A model generated the notes under the pieces. It was not told where the DNA came from, ran no database searches, and was given only the letters and a program-made list of their open reading frames with translations. Position numbers and translations under genes: made by a program. From assembly GCF_027107535.1 (NCBI RefSeq), contig NZ_CP114283.1, positions 3,844,001-3,908,000 of the forward strand: 64,000 bases of DNA. Direction: 5' to 3'. The DNA comes from Streptomyces aurantiacus (GTDB taxonomy: Bacteria > Actinomycetota > Actinomycetes > Streptomycetales > Streptomycetaceae). Below are positions 8,194-16,352 of the stretch, one piece after another (positions within the stretch are counted from its first letter, which is position 1; every line of letters starts with the position of its first letter).

Positions 8194-9555
8194 TCACTGG
8201 TCGAGCACGAGATTGATCTGGTCGTTGGTCTCGTCGAGCCCGCCGACGGGCGCGTCGTTGCCGAAGACGTCCTGCATGGCCGGCTTCATCAGCGCGAGGA
8301 CGTCCGCCGCGTAGTTGGTGATCGGGTAGGAGAAGGTCGTGAAGTCCTCGGTGTCGGCGATCGGCCTCGTGAAGGCCGACACGTCGATGCCCTTCTTCTG
8401 GTAGGCGGCGACTGCGGCCTCGGTGCCGTCCGGTGTCGCGGGGAAGACGATCCCGTAGGTGCCCACCGTCCGCTGGCACGCGTCCGAGGCCAGGTAGGCG
8501 ACCCACTTCTTCGCGCCCGCCTTGTTGCGGGCGCCCTTCGTGACGGAGTCGGCGAGGCCGTTCATCATGGTCGCCCGTTTGCCCGTCGGCCCGGCCGGGG
8601 TGACGGCGCTGCCGATGTCCAGGCCCTTGAACCCGGCGTACGTGGAGATCATCCAGGCGCCGTCGAACGCGGTCGCGGCCTTGCCCGCCGCCACCTGCGT
8701 GTTGGCCTGGTTGGACTGGGAGTTCCAGTCGGTGAAGGGCGTCATGTACCCCTTCTTCGCCAGGCCGAAGTACCACTTGACGACCGACTGGAAGGTCCCG
8801 CTGTCGTAGTTGTACTTCTTGCCCCAGCGCTTCGCGTCCGTGTACGTCCAGCCCGCCGAGCCGGTGAAGGGGCTCCACTGCGTCTGCCCGTCCCCGTCTC
8901 CGCCGCCGTTGGTGGCCAGGCCGTACACCTTGACGTTATTCTTGTCGAAGCCCGGCTCGTCGCCGCGCTTGCCGTTCCGGTCGACGGTGAGGTGGGCGAT
9001 CGTCTTCTCGAACGTGCCGCCGTCCTTCGGGTTCCAGCTGAGGCCGTTCAGCTGGTCGGCGGAGATCCCGGCGGCCTTCGCCATTTTCTCGTTGTAGAAC
9101 AGCCCGACGGTGTCCCAGTCCTTCGGAGCGCCGTAGCGGTGGCCGTCCTGGCCGACCCAGTTGGCCGCGAGGCCCGGCTGGTAGGAGGAGTCCTCGATGG
9201 GGAGGTCGTCCAGCGGTTCGAGCACCTTCAGGTCGGCGAACTGCCCGAACTTCTGTATGTGGTCGGTGAAGACGTCGGGCTCGGTGCCCGCGATGAAGCT
9301 CGCCGTGAGCTTGGTCCAGTAGTCGTCCCAGCCCATCTGCGTGATCTTCACGTCGAGGCCGGGATTCTGCTTCTCGAAGTCCTTGGCGCAGGCCTCGTAC
9401 GCGGGCAGCTGGTTGGCGTCCCACAGCCAGTACGTCACGGTGTTCGACGAGGACCCGGCGGAGTCGTCCTTCGCGCATCCCGCCAGGGTCAGCGCGAGCG
9501 CTCCGGTCAGCGCGACGAGCGTACGGGAGTGCCTCGGGGGCGTACGGAATCGCAT
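8194..9555 (-). CDS. Sugar ABC transporter substrate-binding lipoprotein (cluster 1)
   Basis: A 453-residue extracellular solute-binding protein of the carbohydrate (family 1) type. The signal peptide ends in a lipobox (LTLAGCAKDD), so the protein is lipid-anchored outside the membrane. The mature part shows the usual opening VTYWLWDANQLPAYEACAKD and the hinge-like segments GAPKDWDTVGLFYNEKMAKA and AATAFDGAWMISTYAGF. It is third in an operon of permease, permease, binding protein and oxidoreductase, 10 bases after the second permease. The sugar is not identifiable. No ATPase gene is present, as is common for Streptomyces importers that share MsiK. Confidence 0.9.
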   Translation of the reverse strand: MRFRTPPRHSRTLVALTGALALTLAGCAKDDSAGSSSNTVTYWLWDANQLPAYEACAKDFEKQNPGLDVKITQMGWDDYWTKLTASFIAGTEPDVFTDHIQKFGQFADLKVLEPLDDLPIEDSSYQPGLAANWVGQDGHRYGAPKDWDTVGLFYNEKMAKAAGISADQLNGLSWNPKDGGTFEKTIAHLTVDRNGKRGDEPGFDKNNVKVYGLATNGGGDGDGQTQWSPFTGSAGWTYTDAKRWGKKYNYDSGTFQSVVKWYFGLAKKGYMTPFTDWNSQSNQANTQVAAGKAATAFDGAWMISTYAGFKGLDIGSAVTPAGPTGKRATMMNGLADSVTKGARNKAGAKKWVAYLASDACQRTVGTYGIVFPATPDGTEAAVAAYQKKGIDVSAFTRPIADTEDFTTFSYPITNYAADVLALMKPAMQDVFGNDAPVGGLDETNDQINLVLDQ

Positions 9556-9565
9556 CAGGTGCCTC

Positions 9566-10495
9566 CTACTTGATTCCGGTGAAGCTGATGGAACTGACGA
9601 TCCGCCGCGCGAAGAACGCGAAGAGCGCGAGCATCGGGAGCGCGGCGATGAGCGTCGCCGCCATCAGCCCCGACCAGTCGACGCCGGTCTGCGGGGTCTG
9701 CGCCCGGAAGATGGCCAGCGCGACGGTGAGCACCCGGGAGCTGTCGCTGTACGACACCATCAGCGGCCAGAAGTAGTCGTTCCAGGAGGTGATGTACGTC
9801 AGCACCGCCAGGGTGATCACGGGGGTGGAGGCCATCGGCAGCAGCACCTTGAAGAAGATGCCGACCTTCCCGGCGCCGTCGAGCAGCGCCGCCTCCTCGA
9901 CCTCGCGCGGGACGTTCATGAAGAACTGGCGGAGGAAGAACACCGCGAACGGCGTCATGAACATCGTCGGCAGCGCGATCCCCAGCAGCGAGTCGATCAG
10001 GCCGAGTTGCTTGATGAGGACGAAGTTCGGCAGCAGGGTGAAGATCGTCGGGACCATCAGTCCGGCCAGGAACAGGGCGAAGACCGTGTCGCGGCCGCGC
10101 CACCGCAGGCGGGCGAAGGCGTAGGCGGCCATCGCCGAGAAGAGGATCTGGCAGGCGGTGATCAGTGTCGAGACGACCACCGAGTTGAGGAGATAGCGCC
10201 AGAAGTCGAGCCCGCCGCCGGCGCCGCCCTGCGCGATGGCCTCCTTGGTCGACTGCATGCCGAGCGCCCGGGCGAAGCCGCCGCCCGTCGCGTCGACCGG
10301 CAGGGGCGAGGTCGGGTCGGCCGCGATGCCGGCGTTGGAGGAGAGCGCGGTGCGCAGGATCCAGTAGAACGGCAACAGGGTGACCAGCAGGATCGCCCCC
10401 ATCACCACCCATGCCATCACTCGCCCGAAGGAGGGCCTGGGCCGGGTGCGGCGCACGGTCGCGCCGGTCGGTGGTGTCGTTGTCACAGCAGCCAT
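9566..10495 (-). CDS. Carbohydrate ABC transporter permease, MalG type (cluster 1)
   Basis: A 309-residue permease with six predicted membrane segments and a long N-terminal cytoplasmic stretch. The EAA loop that contacts the ATPase reads EEAALLDGAGKVGIFFKVLLP. It is the MalG-type partner of the permease 18 bases upstream and is followed by the binding protein. Together they form a sugar importer whose ATPase must come from elsewhere in the genome. Confidence 0.9.
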   Translation of the reverse strand: MAAVTTTPPTGATVRRTRPRPSFGRVMAWVVMGAILLVTLLPFYWILRTALSSNAGIAADPTSPLPVDATGGGFARALGMQSTKEAIAQGGAGGGLDFWRYLLNSVVVSTLITACQILFSAMAAYAFARLRWRGRDTVFALFLAGLMVPTIFTLLPNFVLIKQLGLIDSLLGIALPTMFMTPFAVFFLRQFFMNVPREVEEAALLDGAGKVGIFFKVLLPMASTPVITLAVLTYITSWNDYFWPLMVSYSDSSRVLTVALAIFRAQTPQTGVDWSGLMAATLIAALPMLALFAFFARRIVSSISFTGIK

Positions 10496-10513
10496 GACGG
10501 TGTCTCCTTCCGT

Positions 10514-11485
10514 TCAGCCGAGGTCGGTCTGGCCGGCGCGGGTGAGCCGGTACTGGAGGATGGTGATCGCGCTGAGCACGACCAGGAGTGCCACGGACAT
10601 CGCCGAGGCGTAGCCGAACTGGAAGCGGCCGAACGCCGAGCCGTAGATGTAGAACTGGAGGACGTTGGTGGCGTTCGCCGGGCCGCCGCCCGTGGTCACC
10701 GCGACGGTGTCGAAGACCTGGAACGAGCCGATCACGGTCATGATCAGAACCACGGCCAGCACCGGCCGCAGCAGCGGCATGGTGATGCGCCAGAACATCC
10801 GCCACTCGCTCGCGCCGTCGACCTTCGCGGCCTCGTACATGTCGCCCGGGATGGCCTGCAACCCGGCGAACAGCAGCAGGGCGGTGTAGCCGACGTGCCG
10901 CCACACGTTGATCAGCGCGATGGTGGGGATGGCCCAGGTCTCGTCCGCCAGGAACGGGATGCGGTCGGCGCCCAGGCCCGCGATGATCTCGTTGCCGATG
11001 CCGAGCTGGGTGTCGAGCATCCACAGCCAGACGATGCCCGCGACGACGTTCGACATCAGGTACGGCGTCAGCACGATGCCCCGCAGCACCGCCGACTGCG
11101 TGAGCCGCTGGAGGAGAACGGCGATGGCCAGCGCGGAGACCGTCTGCACACCGATGTTGATGAACACGTACTCGAGGGTGACCTTCAGCGAGTCCCAGAA
11201 GATGGGGTCGTCGATCATGCGCCGGTAGTTGTCGAGGCCCACCCACTCCGCGGGGGTCAGCAGATTGAAGCGGGTGAAGCTCAGATAGATGCCGCGCAGC
11301 GTCGGCCACAGCAGGAAGACCAGGAAGCCCAGCATGGCGGGGGCGATGAACAGGGCCGCGAGGGCTCCGTCACCGCGGCCGCCACCGTGGCGTTCTCGCT
11401 TCCTGACGGTCCTCGGCTTGCTTGCTGTCCCCTCGGCGTCGCGCAGTGGCAGACGCGACGGGGGGCTGCTGGAGGCGACGGTCAT
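10514..11485 (-). CDS. Carbohydrate ABC transporter permease, MalF type (cluster 1)
   Basis: A 323-residue permease, first gene of the cluster 1 operon. Hydrophobic segments begin with ALAALFIAPAMLGFLVFLLWP. The EAA loop is YEAAKVDGASEWRMFWRITMP-like, followed by a typical C-terminal segment. The start at 11485 is chosen because GGGAG lies just before it; the frame runs on another 24 codons upstream across the promoter and an operator-like site, which makes that longer start unlikely. It is transcribed away from the ROK regulator gene at 11649. Confidence 0.88.
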   Translation of the reverse strand: MTVASSSPPSRLPLRDAEGTASKPRTVRKRERHGGGRGDGALAALFIAPAMLGFLVFLLWPTLRGIYLSFTRFNLLTPAEWVGLDNYRRMIDDPIFWDSLKVTLEYVFINIGVQTVSALAIAVLLQRLTQSAVLRGIVLTPYLMSNVVAGIVWLWMLDTQLGIGNEIIAGLGADRIPFLADETWAIPTIALINVWRHVGYTALLLFAGLQAIPGDMYEAAKVDGASEWRMFWRITMPLLRPVLAVVLIMTVIGSFQVFDTVAVTTGGGPANATNVLQFYIYGSAFGRFQFGYASAMSVALLVVLSAITILQYRLTRAGQTDLG

Positions 11486-11525
11486 CGGGAGACTCCCTCG
11501 TCTGCGGCTCGTCCTCGGGCCCCAC

Positions 11526-11545
11526 TTACTTTTGGGGCGAAAGAA
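11526..11545. promoter_or_regulatory. Candidate ROK operator A
   Basis: The site reads TTACTTTTG-GGG-CGAAAGAA, with partial dyad symmetry (CTTT/AAAG). It matches site B at 11610-11629 in 16 of 20 positions. It lies over the -10 of the divergent ABC operon. The ROK protein encoded next to it is the obvious candidate binder. Confidence 0.5.
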
Positions 11546-11557
11546 TCCCACCGTCAA
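11528..11557 (-). promoter_or_regulatory. Putative promoter of the cluster 1 ABC operon
   Basis: Reading the minus strand, TTGACG (11557-11552) and AAAAGT (11533-11528) are separated by 18 bases. This fits a vegetative -35/-10 pair in the right place before the permease start. The operator-like repeat at 11526-11545 overlaps the -10 and the spacer, so a protein bound there would block RNA polymerase. Confidence 0.45.
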
Positions 11558-11609
11558 GAGGTGTGCGCATATCTTTTCTTAGGGGGCTGAGCGGCCTAGG
11601 GTGGCAACA

Positions 11610-11629
11610 TTACTTCTGCACCGAAAGAA
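11610..11629. promoter_or_regulatory. Candidate ROK operator B
   Basis: The site reads TTACTTCTG-CAC-CGAAAGAA, a direct copy of site A in the same orientation. It lies 20 bases before the ROK start codon, just after a possible -10 (TAGGGT, 11597-11602), which suggests negative autoregulation. Confidence 0.5.
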
Positions 11630-11648
11630 ATCTTGTGGGGGTCGGGTC

Positions 11649-12815
11649 ATGACAGCACGCGCCGCCAGCTGGCTTCCGCTCAGTCCCGGTGAGCGCTCCG
11701 TGGCGATCGAGGTCCTCACGCACGGTCCCCTGTCGCGCAGCGACATCGCCCGGCGGCTCGACCTGTCCGCGGGCAGCCTGACCCGGCTCACGAAGCCGCT
11801 CATCGAGTCGGGCCTGCTGGTCGAGGTCGCCGAGGGCAGCACCCTGTCCGAGGCGCGGCAGGGCCGCCCCTCCCAGCCCCTCGACATCGTCGCCGAATCC
11901 CGCACCTTCGTCGGATTCAAGATCACCGAGGACATGGTCTACGGCGTCGTCACGACCCTCAGGAGCGACATCGTCGCCCGCCACGACCTGCCGCTGGCCG
12001 GCCACGACCCGCAGCACGTCGTGGACGTGATGCGGGCCGTCACGCAGGAGTTCGCCCGCGACTTCCCCGGCCTCGCCGGAATCGGCATCGGGCTGGGCGG
12101 GCGCGCCTCGGACCGCTCCGTCGTCGACGAGTCGGCGTTCCTCGGCTGGCGTGACGTCCCCCTGGCGCGGCTCCTGGAGGAAAGCGCCGGACTGCCCGTC
12201 GTCGTGGAGAACGACGTGAACGCGCTCGTCGAGGCCGAGAGCTGGTTCGGTGCGGGCCGCGGTCTCGACCGGTTCGCGGTGCTCACCATCGGCGCGGGCC
12301 TCGGCTACGGCCTGGTCAGCGGCGGCAAGCGAGTCGTGACCGCCGAGGACGGGCGAGGCGTCGGCCGCTTCTGGATCGTGAACCCGCACGGCCCGCTCAC
12401 CCCCGAGGGCGAGCGCGGCAGCGCCATCTCCCTGCTGACCATCCCCAGCATCCGCTACCAGGTCCGGGCCGCCACCGGCCGCGACGTCTCGTACGACGAG
12501 GTCCTCGCCCTGGCCGCCGAGGGCGAACCCATGGCCGCCCGCGTCATCGACGAGGCGGCGCGTGCCCTGGGCACCCTCGTCGCGCAGATCGCCAACTTCG
12601 CCATGCCCGAGAAGATCCTCCTCGCGGGTGAGGGCGTGGGCCTCGTCGACGTGGCGGGACCGGTGGTCGAGCAGGCCGTCCTCGCCAACCGCCACCCGCA
12701 GGCCGACCCGGTGAACCTGGAGACCAAGGTGTCCGACTTCCACGACTGGGCACGGGGCGGCGCGGTACTGGCCATCCAGGTGCTCGTGCTGGGTTCCGGG
12801 CCCGCCACCGCCTAA
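11649..12815 (+). CDS. ROK family transcriptional regulator (cluster 1)
   Basis: A 388-residue ROK protein. A winged helix-turn-helix covers roughly residues 15-75 (GPLSRSDIARRLDLSAGSLT). The sugar-kinase-like ROK domain follows, with VVENDVNALVEAESWFGAG and LTIGAGLGYGLV. The zinc-binding CxCGxxGC motif seen in most ROK proteins is absent here; that segment reads NPHGPLTPEGERGS. It is divergent from the sugar ABC operon and flanks two matching operator-like sites, so it probably represses the importer until the sugar or its phosphate binds. The start at 11649 is supported by a GGGGG leader; a longer frame from 11601 would include operator B in the coding region. Confidence 0.88.
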   Translation: MTARAASWLPLSPGERSVAIEVLTHGPLSRSDIARRLDLSAGSLTRLTKPLIESGLLVEVAEGSTLSEARQGRPSQPLDIVAESRTFVGFKITEDMVYGVVTTLRSDIVARHDLPLAGHDPQHVVDVMRAVTQEFARDFPGLAGIGIGLGGRASDRSVVDESAFLGWRDVPLARLLEESAGLPVVVENDVNALVEAESWFGAGRGLDRFAVLTIGAGLGYGLVSGGKRVVTAEDGRGVGRFWIVNPHGPLTPEGERGSAISLLTIPSIRYQVRAATGRDVSYDEVLALAAEGEPMAARVIDEAARALGTLVAQIANFAMPEKILLAGEGVGLVDVAGPVVEQAVLANRHPQADPVNLETKVSDFHDWARGGAVLAIQVLVLGSGPATA

Positions 12816-13051
12816 TGGGAGCTGCCGGGTCGGAGAGACTCGGTGCCGTAGCCGCCAGCAGGTGAGCACTTCCATCGCCGGAAGCAGTCGAGTTCTGGTG
12901 TCAGACCGTGCCCCTGCTGGTCGGCCGGGAGGCCGGACCGCTGATGGGGTGGCGTGCCCGCCGGGCAGTGGGGCGTGAGCACTGGATCCATTGGGCCGCG
13001 CGCCGCCTTCCGCGGGCTGCAGGAAGCGAAGTGCCGAGCGAGGAGGGAAAG
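12816..13051 (+). ncRNA. Candidate bridge-RNA region of the IS110 element
   Basis: IS110-group elements are known to encode a structured bridge RNA in the left non-coding end, just before the transposase. This 236-base stretch is in that place and free of genes. It shows small stem-loops (CTTCC/GGAAG at about 12869-12885; GGTCGGCC with GGCCGGACC at about 12918-12938) and a repeated GTGAGCACT (about 12862 and 12976). The RNA itself and its loops are inferred, not demonstrated. Confidence 0.3.
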
Positions 13052-14275
13052 TTGCTGCTGATCGGCGATGACTGGGCCGAAGACCACCATGACGTCGAGG
13101 TCCAGGACGAGGCGGGCCGGAAACTCGCTGCGGCGAGGCTGTCCGAAGGGGTGCAGGGAATCGCGAAGCTGCACGAGCTCCTCGCGAAGCACGGCGGCGG
13201 GGACCTGGATCCGGCCGCGGTGATGGTGGGGATCGAGACCGACCGGGGCTCGTGGGTGCAGGCACTGATCGCCTCCGGCTACCAGGTCTACGCGATCAAC
13301 CCGAGGCAGGCCGCCCGCTTCAAGGAGCGGTACGCGACGTCCGGCGCCAAGAGCGACAAGGGCGACGCGCACGCGCTCGCGGACATGGTCCGTATCGACC
13401 GCGACCAGCTGCGGCCGGTGGCTGGGGACAGTGAGCAGGCGCAGGCCGTCAAGGTCGTCGCCCGCGCCCACCAGAGTCTGATCTGGGAGCGCACCCGCAC
13501 CTTCCAGCGGCTGCGCAGCACACTGCGGGAGTACTTCCCCGCAGCTTTGTCCGCCTACGCGGACCTGGAACTGACCAGCACGGACGTCCTGGAACTGCTG
13601 ATCAAGGCGCCTGCCCCCGCGGCCGGGGCGAAGCTGACGCGCACCCAGATCGTTGCGGTCCTGGCCCGACACCGCCGCCGTCACCGCGAGGCGAGGGCCG
13701 CCGCCATCCAGACCGCCCTGCGTGAGCCGCAGCTGGGCCTGCCCGAGCCGGTCACGGCCGCCTACGCGGCCGCCACCGCCCACGCACGGCTGATCATCGC
13801 GCTGAACGAGCAGATAGCCGCGCTGGAGGTGCAGGTGAAGGCCCATTTTCTGGCGCACCCGGACGCTGAGACATACCTCTCGATGCCCGGCATCGCGGAG
13901 ATCACCGGTGCCCGGGTGCTCGCCGAATTCGGGGACGACCCCGCCCGCTACGCATCCGCGAAGGCACGCAAGAACTATGCCGGCACCAGCCCCATCACCC
14001 GGGCCTCCGGCAAGAGCCACACCGTCCAGGCCCGCTACGTCCGCAACAATCGCCTCGCCGACGCCCTCCAGCGCCAGGCGTTCGCCGCCCTGCGCGCATC
14101 ACCCGGCGCCCGCCGCTACTACGACAAACAGCGAGCACGCGAGGCCGGATACAACCCCGCCCTCCGACAGGTCGGCAACCGCCTCGTCGGCATCCTCCAC
14201 GGCTGCCTCAAAACCCGCACCCTCTACGACGAAGCGACCGCCTGGTCGCACCACGCACACACCCAAGCCGCTTGA
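13052..14275 (+). CDS. IS110 family transposase (DEDD recombinase)
   Basis: About 407 residues, with the two IS110 domains intact. The N-terminal RuvC-like DEDD domain has candidate catalytic residues D7 (LLIGDDWAED), E62 (VGIETDRG), D102 and D105 (AKSDKGDAHALAD). A helical linker follows. The C-terminal Tnp_IS110 (Transposase_20) domain begins at LSMPGIAEITGARVLAEFG and contains NYAGTSPITRASGKS, where the catalytic serine of the family is expected. The start is taken at TTG 13052 because family members begin with MLLIGDDW; GTG at 13031 is an alternative. No frameshift is visible, so the enzyme may be active. Confidence 0.85.
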   Translation: MLLIGDDWAEDHHDVEVQDEAGRKLAAARLSEGVQGIAKLHELLAKHGGGDLDPAAVMVGIETDRGSWVQALIASGYQVYAINPRQAARFKERYATSGAKSDKGDAHALADMVRIDRDQLRPVAGDSEQAQAVKVVARAHQSLIWERTRTFQRLRSTLREYFPAALSAYADLELTSTDVLELLIKAPAPAAGAKLTRTQIVAVLARHRRRHREARAAAIQTALREPQLGLPEPVTAAYAAATAHARLIIALNEQIAALEVQVKAHFLAHPDAETYLSMPGIAEITGARVLAEFGDDPARYASAKARKNYAGTSPITRASGKSHTVQARYVRNNRLADALQRQAFAALRASPGARRYYDKQRAREAGYNPALRQVGNRLVGILHGCLKTRTLYDEATAWSHHAHTQAA

Positions 14276-14387
14276 CACCAAACGACATGGGGTGTCTGAC
14301 ACCGCAGCCCAACGGCCACCGGGAGGCAGCGCGGGTGACGTCGGCCACTCACATGGTCTTCACGCAGAGCCCCGTATGATTCACGGT

Positions 14388-14600
14388 ATGTCCACCACTC
14401 ACTCCACCACCGACCATCGTGCGCCGGGAGCCACGCACCGCTCGTCCGACGAGGTCAACGACGAGATCAGGGCCCTGTGGCTGCGGGCCGGTGGGACGCT
14501 GAGCGGCGAGCAGCGGCGCGCGTACCAGCGCCTCGTCCTGGAGTGGGCGTCGGCCGCTCCCCGGCCCGCCTCGCACTCGAAATCGTCGAAGGCGGCCTGA
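14388..14600 (+). CDS. Small hypothetical protein
   Basis: A 70-residue hydrophilic protein with a conserved-looking core (SSDEVNDEIRALWLRAGG, GEQRRAYQRLVLEWASA), predicted as two amphipathic helices with basic and acidic faces. Short proteins of this kind are common in Streptomyces and have no assigned function. It lies just beyond the IS110 element and converges with the cluster 2 ABC operon, with only 28 bases between the stop codons. There is no strong ribosome-binding site beyond CACGGT. Confidence 0.6.
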   Translation: MSTTHSTTDHRAPGATHRSSDEVNDEIRALWLRAGGTLSGEQRRAYQRLVLEWASAAPRPASHSKSSKAA

Positions 14601-14628
14601 CCGGCCGGTCCGCCCGGCGAGCGCCTCC

Positions 14629-15456
14629 TCATCCCTTCGTCGCCCCCTGCAGCAGTCCGGCGATGAAGCTGCGCTGGAAGACGACGAAGAGGATCAGGAT
14701 CGGCAGCATCACGATGATCGTCCCCGCCGCGAGGGTGGGGATGTCCGTGCTGTTCTGACCCACGAAGAAGCCGAGCCCCGCCGGCGCCGTGTGCTTGGTC
14801 GTGTCCTGGATGAGGACCAGCACCAGCAGGAACTGGTTCCACGACCACATGAAGACCAGCAGACCGAGCGTCATCAGGGACGGGCGCGCCAGCGGCAGCA
14901 GGATTCTCAGCAGGATCGTGCCCGACGAGGCACCGTCGATCCGGGCCGCCTCCACCAGCGACGCGGGCGTGGACTGGAAATGGGTGCGCATCCAGAACAC
15001 GCTGAACGGCATGAACAGCGCGATCTCCACCAGGATCACGCCCAGGTACGAGTTGGTCAGACCGAGGCCCCGCAGATCGAAGTAGAGGGGGACCACGATC
15101 AGTTCGACCGGGATGGTGAGGCCGGCGATGAAGAAGGCCGCGACCGCGTTGCCGCCCGGAAGCCTCATGGTGCCGAGCGCGTAACCCGCCAGCGCCGCGA
15201 GGACCAGGGACGCGGGGACGACACCCACCGCGATGGTCAGACTGTGCCGGATGAGGTCGGAGAACCCGGCCACCGACCACGCCTGCTCGTAGTTGTCCCA
15301 GCTCCACCGCTCCGGCCACGTCAGGCCCACCACCGGGGTGCCCGCCGGCTGCAGCGAGGCGAGGAAGACGCTCAGGAACGGGATCACGACGGCGATCGCC
15401 ATGACGGTCAGGAGCGCGTAGCCGGACCAGCGTTCCGATCGGGTGGCCGTGTTCAT
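14629..15456 (-). CDS. Carbohydrate ABC transporter permease, MalG type (cluster 2)
   Basis: A 275-residue permease with six predicted membrane segments. The EAA loop is EAARIDGASSGTILLRILLP. It is the last gene of the cluster 2 operon; its ATG overlaps the stop codon of the preceding permease (ATGA, 15453-15456), which indicates translational coupling. With its partner and the binding protein it forms an importer that lacks its own ATPase. Confidence 0.9.
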   Translation of the reverse strand: MNTATRSERWSGYALLTVMAIAVVIPFLSVFLASLQPAGTPVVGLTWPERWSWDNYEQAWSVAGFSDLIRHSLTIAVGVVPASLVLAALAGYALGTMRLPGGNAVAAFFIAGLTIPVELIVVPLYFDLRGLGLTNSYLGVILVEIALFMPFSVFWMRTHFQSTPASLVEAARIDGASSGTILLRILLPLARPSLMTLGLLVFMWSWNQFLLVLVLIQDTTKHTAPAGLGFFVGQNSTDIPTLAAGTIIVMLPILILFVVFQRSFIAGLLQGATKG

Positions 15457-16352
15457 GTCTCCGACCTCGACAGACGGTTGATGAGGTAGACGATCGCGAG
15501 TATCAGACAGCCCAGGACGACGGCCAGCGCCGCGGCGAGTCCCACCTTGCCCTCGGAGAACGCCAGCCGGTACACGAGGAGGCCGGGGACCGTCGTCTGC
15601 TCGCCCGGGCCACCGTTCGTCGTCACGTACACGATGTCGAAGCTGGCCAGCGCGGCCACCGTCGTGACGGTCATGGCGACGGCGAGTTCACCGCGCAGGT
15701 GCGGCAGCGTCACGGAGACGAACTCACGGACCGGGCCCGCGCCGTCGAGCCGGGCCGCCTCGTACAGGCTGGGGTCCACCTTCTGCACGCCGCTGAGGAA
15801 CAGCATCATGCACAGGCCGCTCAGCACCCAGGTGCCGACGAGTCCGACTGCGATCAGGGCGGCGCCGAAGTCGCCGAGCCACGCACGGGTCACACCGTCC
15901 AGGCCGACCGCGCGGAACGTCTGGTTGACCAGCCCGTCGTCCCCGTACAGCCAGCGCCACGTCACACCGACCGCGACGAGCGGGACGACCTGCGGCAGCA
16001 TGAACAGGAAGCGGTACGCCCCCATGCCGGGACGCCGGAAGCGGGCGAGCAGGCCGGTCATGGCGAGGCCCAGCACGATGGGGACGAAGGAGAAGAACAC
16101 CACCAGCACCAGGGCGTTGAGCACCGACTGGCGAAGGACGGAGTCCTGGAAGATCTCCTGGTAGTTGCCGAGGCCCACCCAGTCGCCCAGCGTCACGCCG
16201 TCCCACTCGAACAGCGAGAGGTACGCCGTGTGCAGGGCGGGCAGCACCGCGAAGGCGAAGTAGACGGCGAACGCGGGCAGCACGTACACATAGCCGCGGT
16301 ACGGGCTGCGCCTGCGGCCGCCCGCAGGCTGGTTCGGCGGCCTACTCGGCAT
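15453..16352 (-). CDS. Carbohydrate ABC transporter permease, MalF type (cluster 2)
   Basis: A 299-residue permease beginning PSRPPNQPAGGRRRSPYRGY, a basic cytoplasmic leader before the first membrane segment (VYVLPAFAVYFAFAVLPAL). The EAA loop is YEAARLDGAGPVREFVSVTLP-like. The start at 16352 overlaps the 3' end of the binding-protein gene by 11 bases, and the stop overlaps the next permease by 4, so the three genes are tightly coupled. The frame is open 21 codons further upstream, but that would lie inside the preceding gene and lacks similarity. Confidence 0.88.
   Translation of the reverse strand: MPSRPPNQPAGGRRRSPYRGYVYVLPAFAVYFAFAVLPALHTAYLSLFEWDGVTLGDWVGLGNYQEIFQDSVLRQSVLNALVLVVFFSFVPIVLGLAMTGLLARFRRPGMGAYRFLFMLPQVVPLVAVGVTWRWLYGDDGLVNQTFRAVGLDGVTRAWLGDFGAALIAVGLVGTWVLSGLCMMLFLSGVQKVDPSLYEAARLDGAGPVREFVSVTLPHLRGELAVAMTVTTVAALASFDIVYVTTNGGPGEQTTVPGLLVYRLAFSEGKVGLAAALAVVLGCLILAIVYLINRLSRSET

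Larger units (their letters stand above)
12816..14310 (+). mobile_element. IS110-family insertion sequence (ends not resolved)
   Basis: The element consists of an intact DEDD transposase gene with about 236 bases of non-coding DNA on its left and a short non-coding right flank. A 10-bp inverted pair, GGTGTCAGAC at 12897-12906 and GTCTGACACC at 14294-14303, brackets the gene, and the right copy lies inside the perfect palindrome GGTGTC-T-GACACC (14291-14303). IS110 elements usually lack terminal inverted repeats and make no target duplication, so the exact ends cannot be fixed by eye; the given limits are the outer bounds. It sits between the ROK gene of cluster 1 and a small gene, and interrupts neither. 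Confidence 0.7.

Noticed and set aside
8173..9573. Long plus-strand open frame opposite the cluster 1 binding-protein gene
   Set aside because: Composition is Val/Gly/Arg-rich shadow sequence; the minus-strand gene has a lipobox and family motifs.
11601..11648. Longer start for the ROK gene at 11601
   Set aside because: It would put operator B inside the coding region and adds 16 residues without ROK similarity; 11649 has the better ribosome-binding site.
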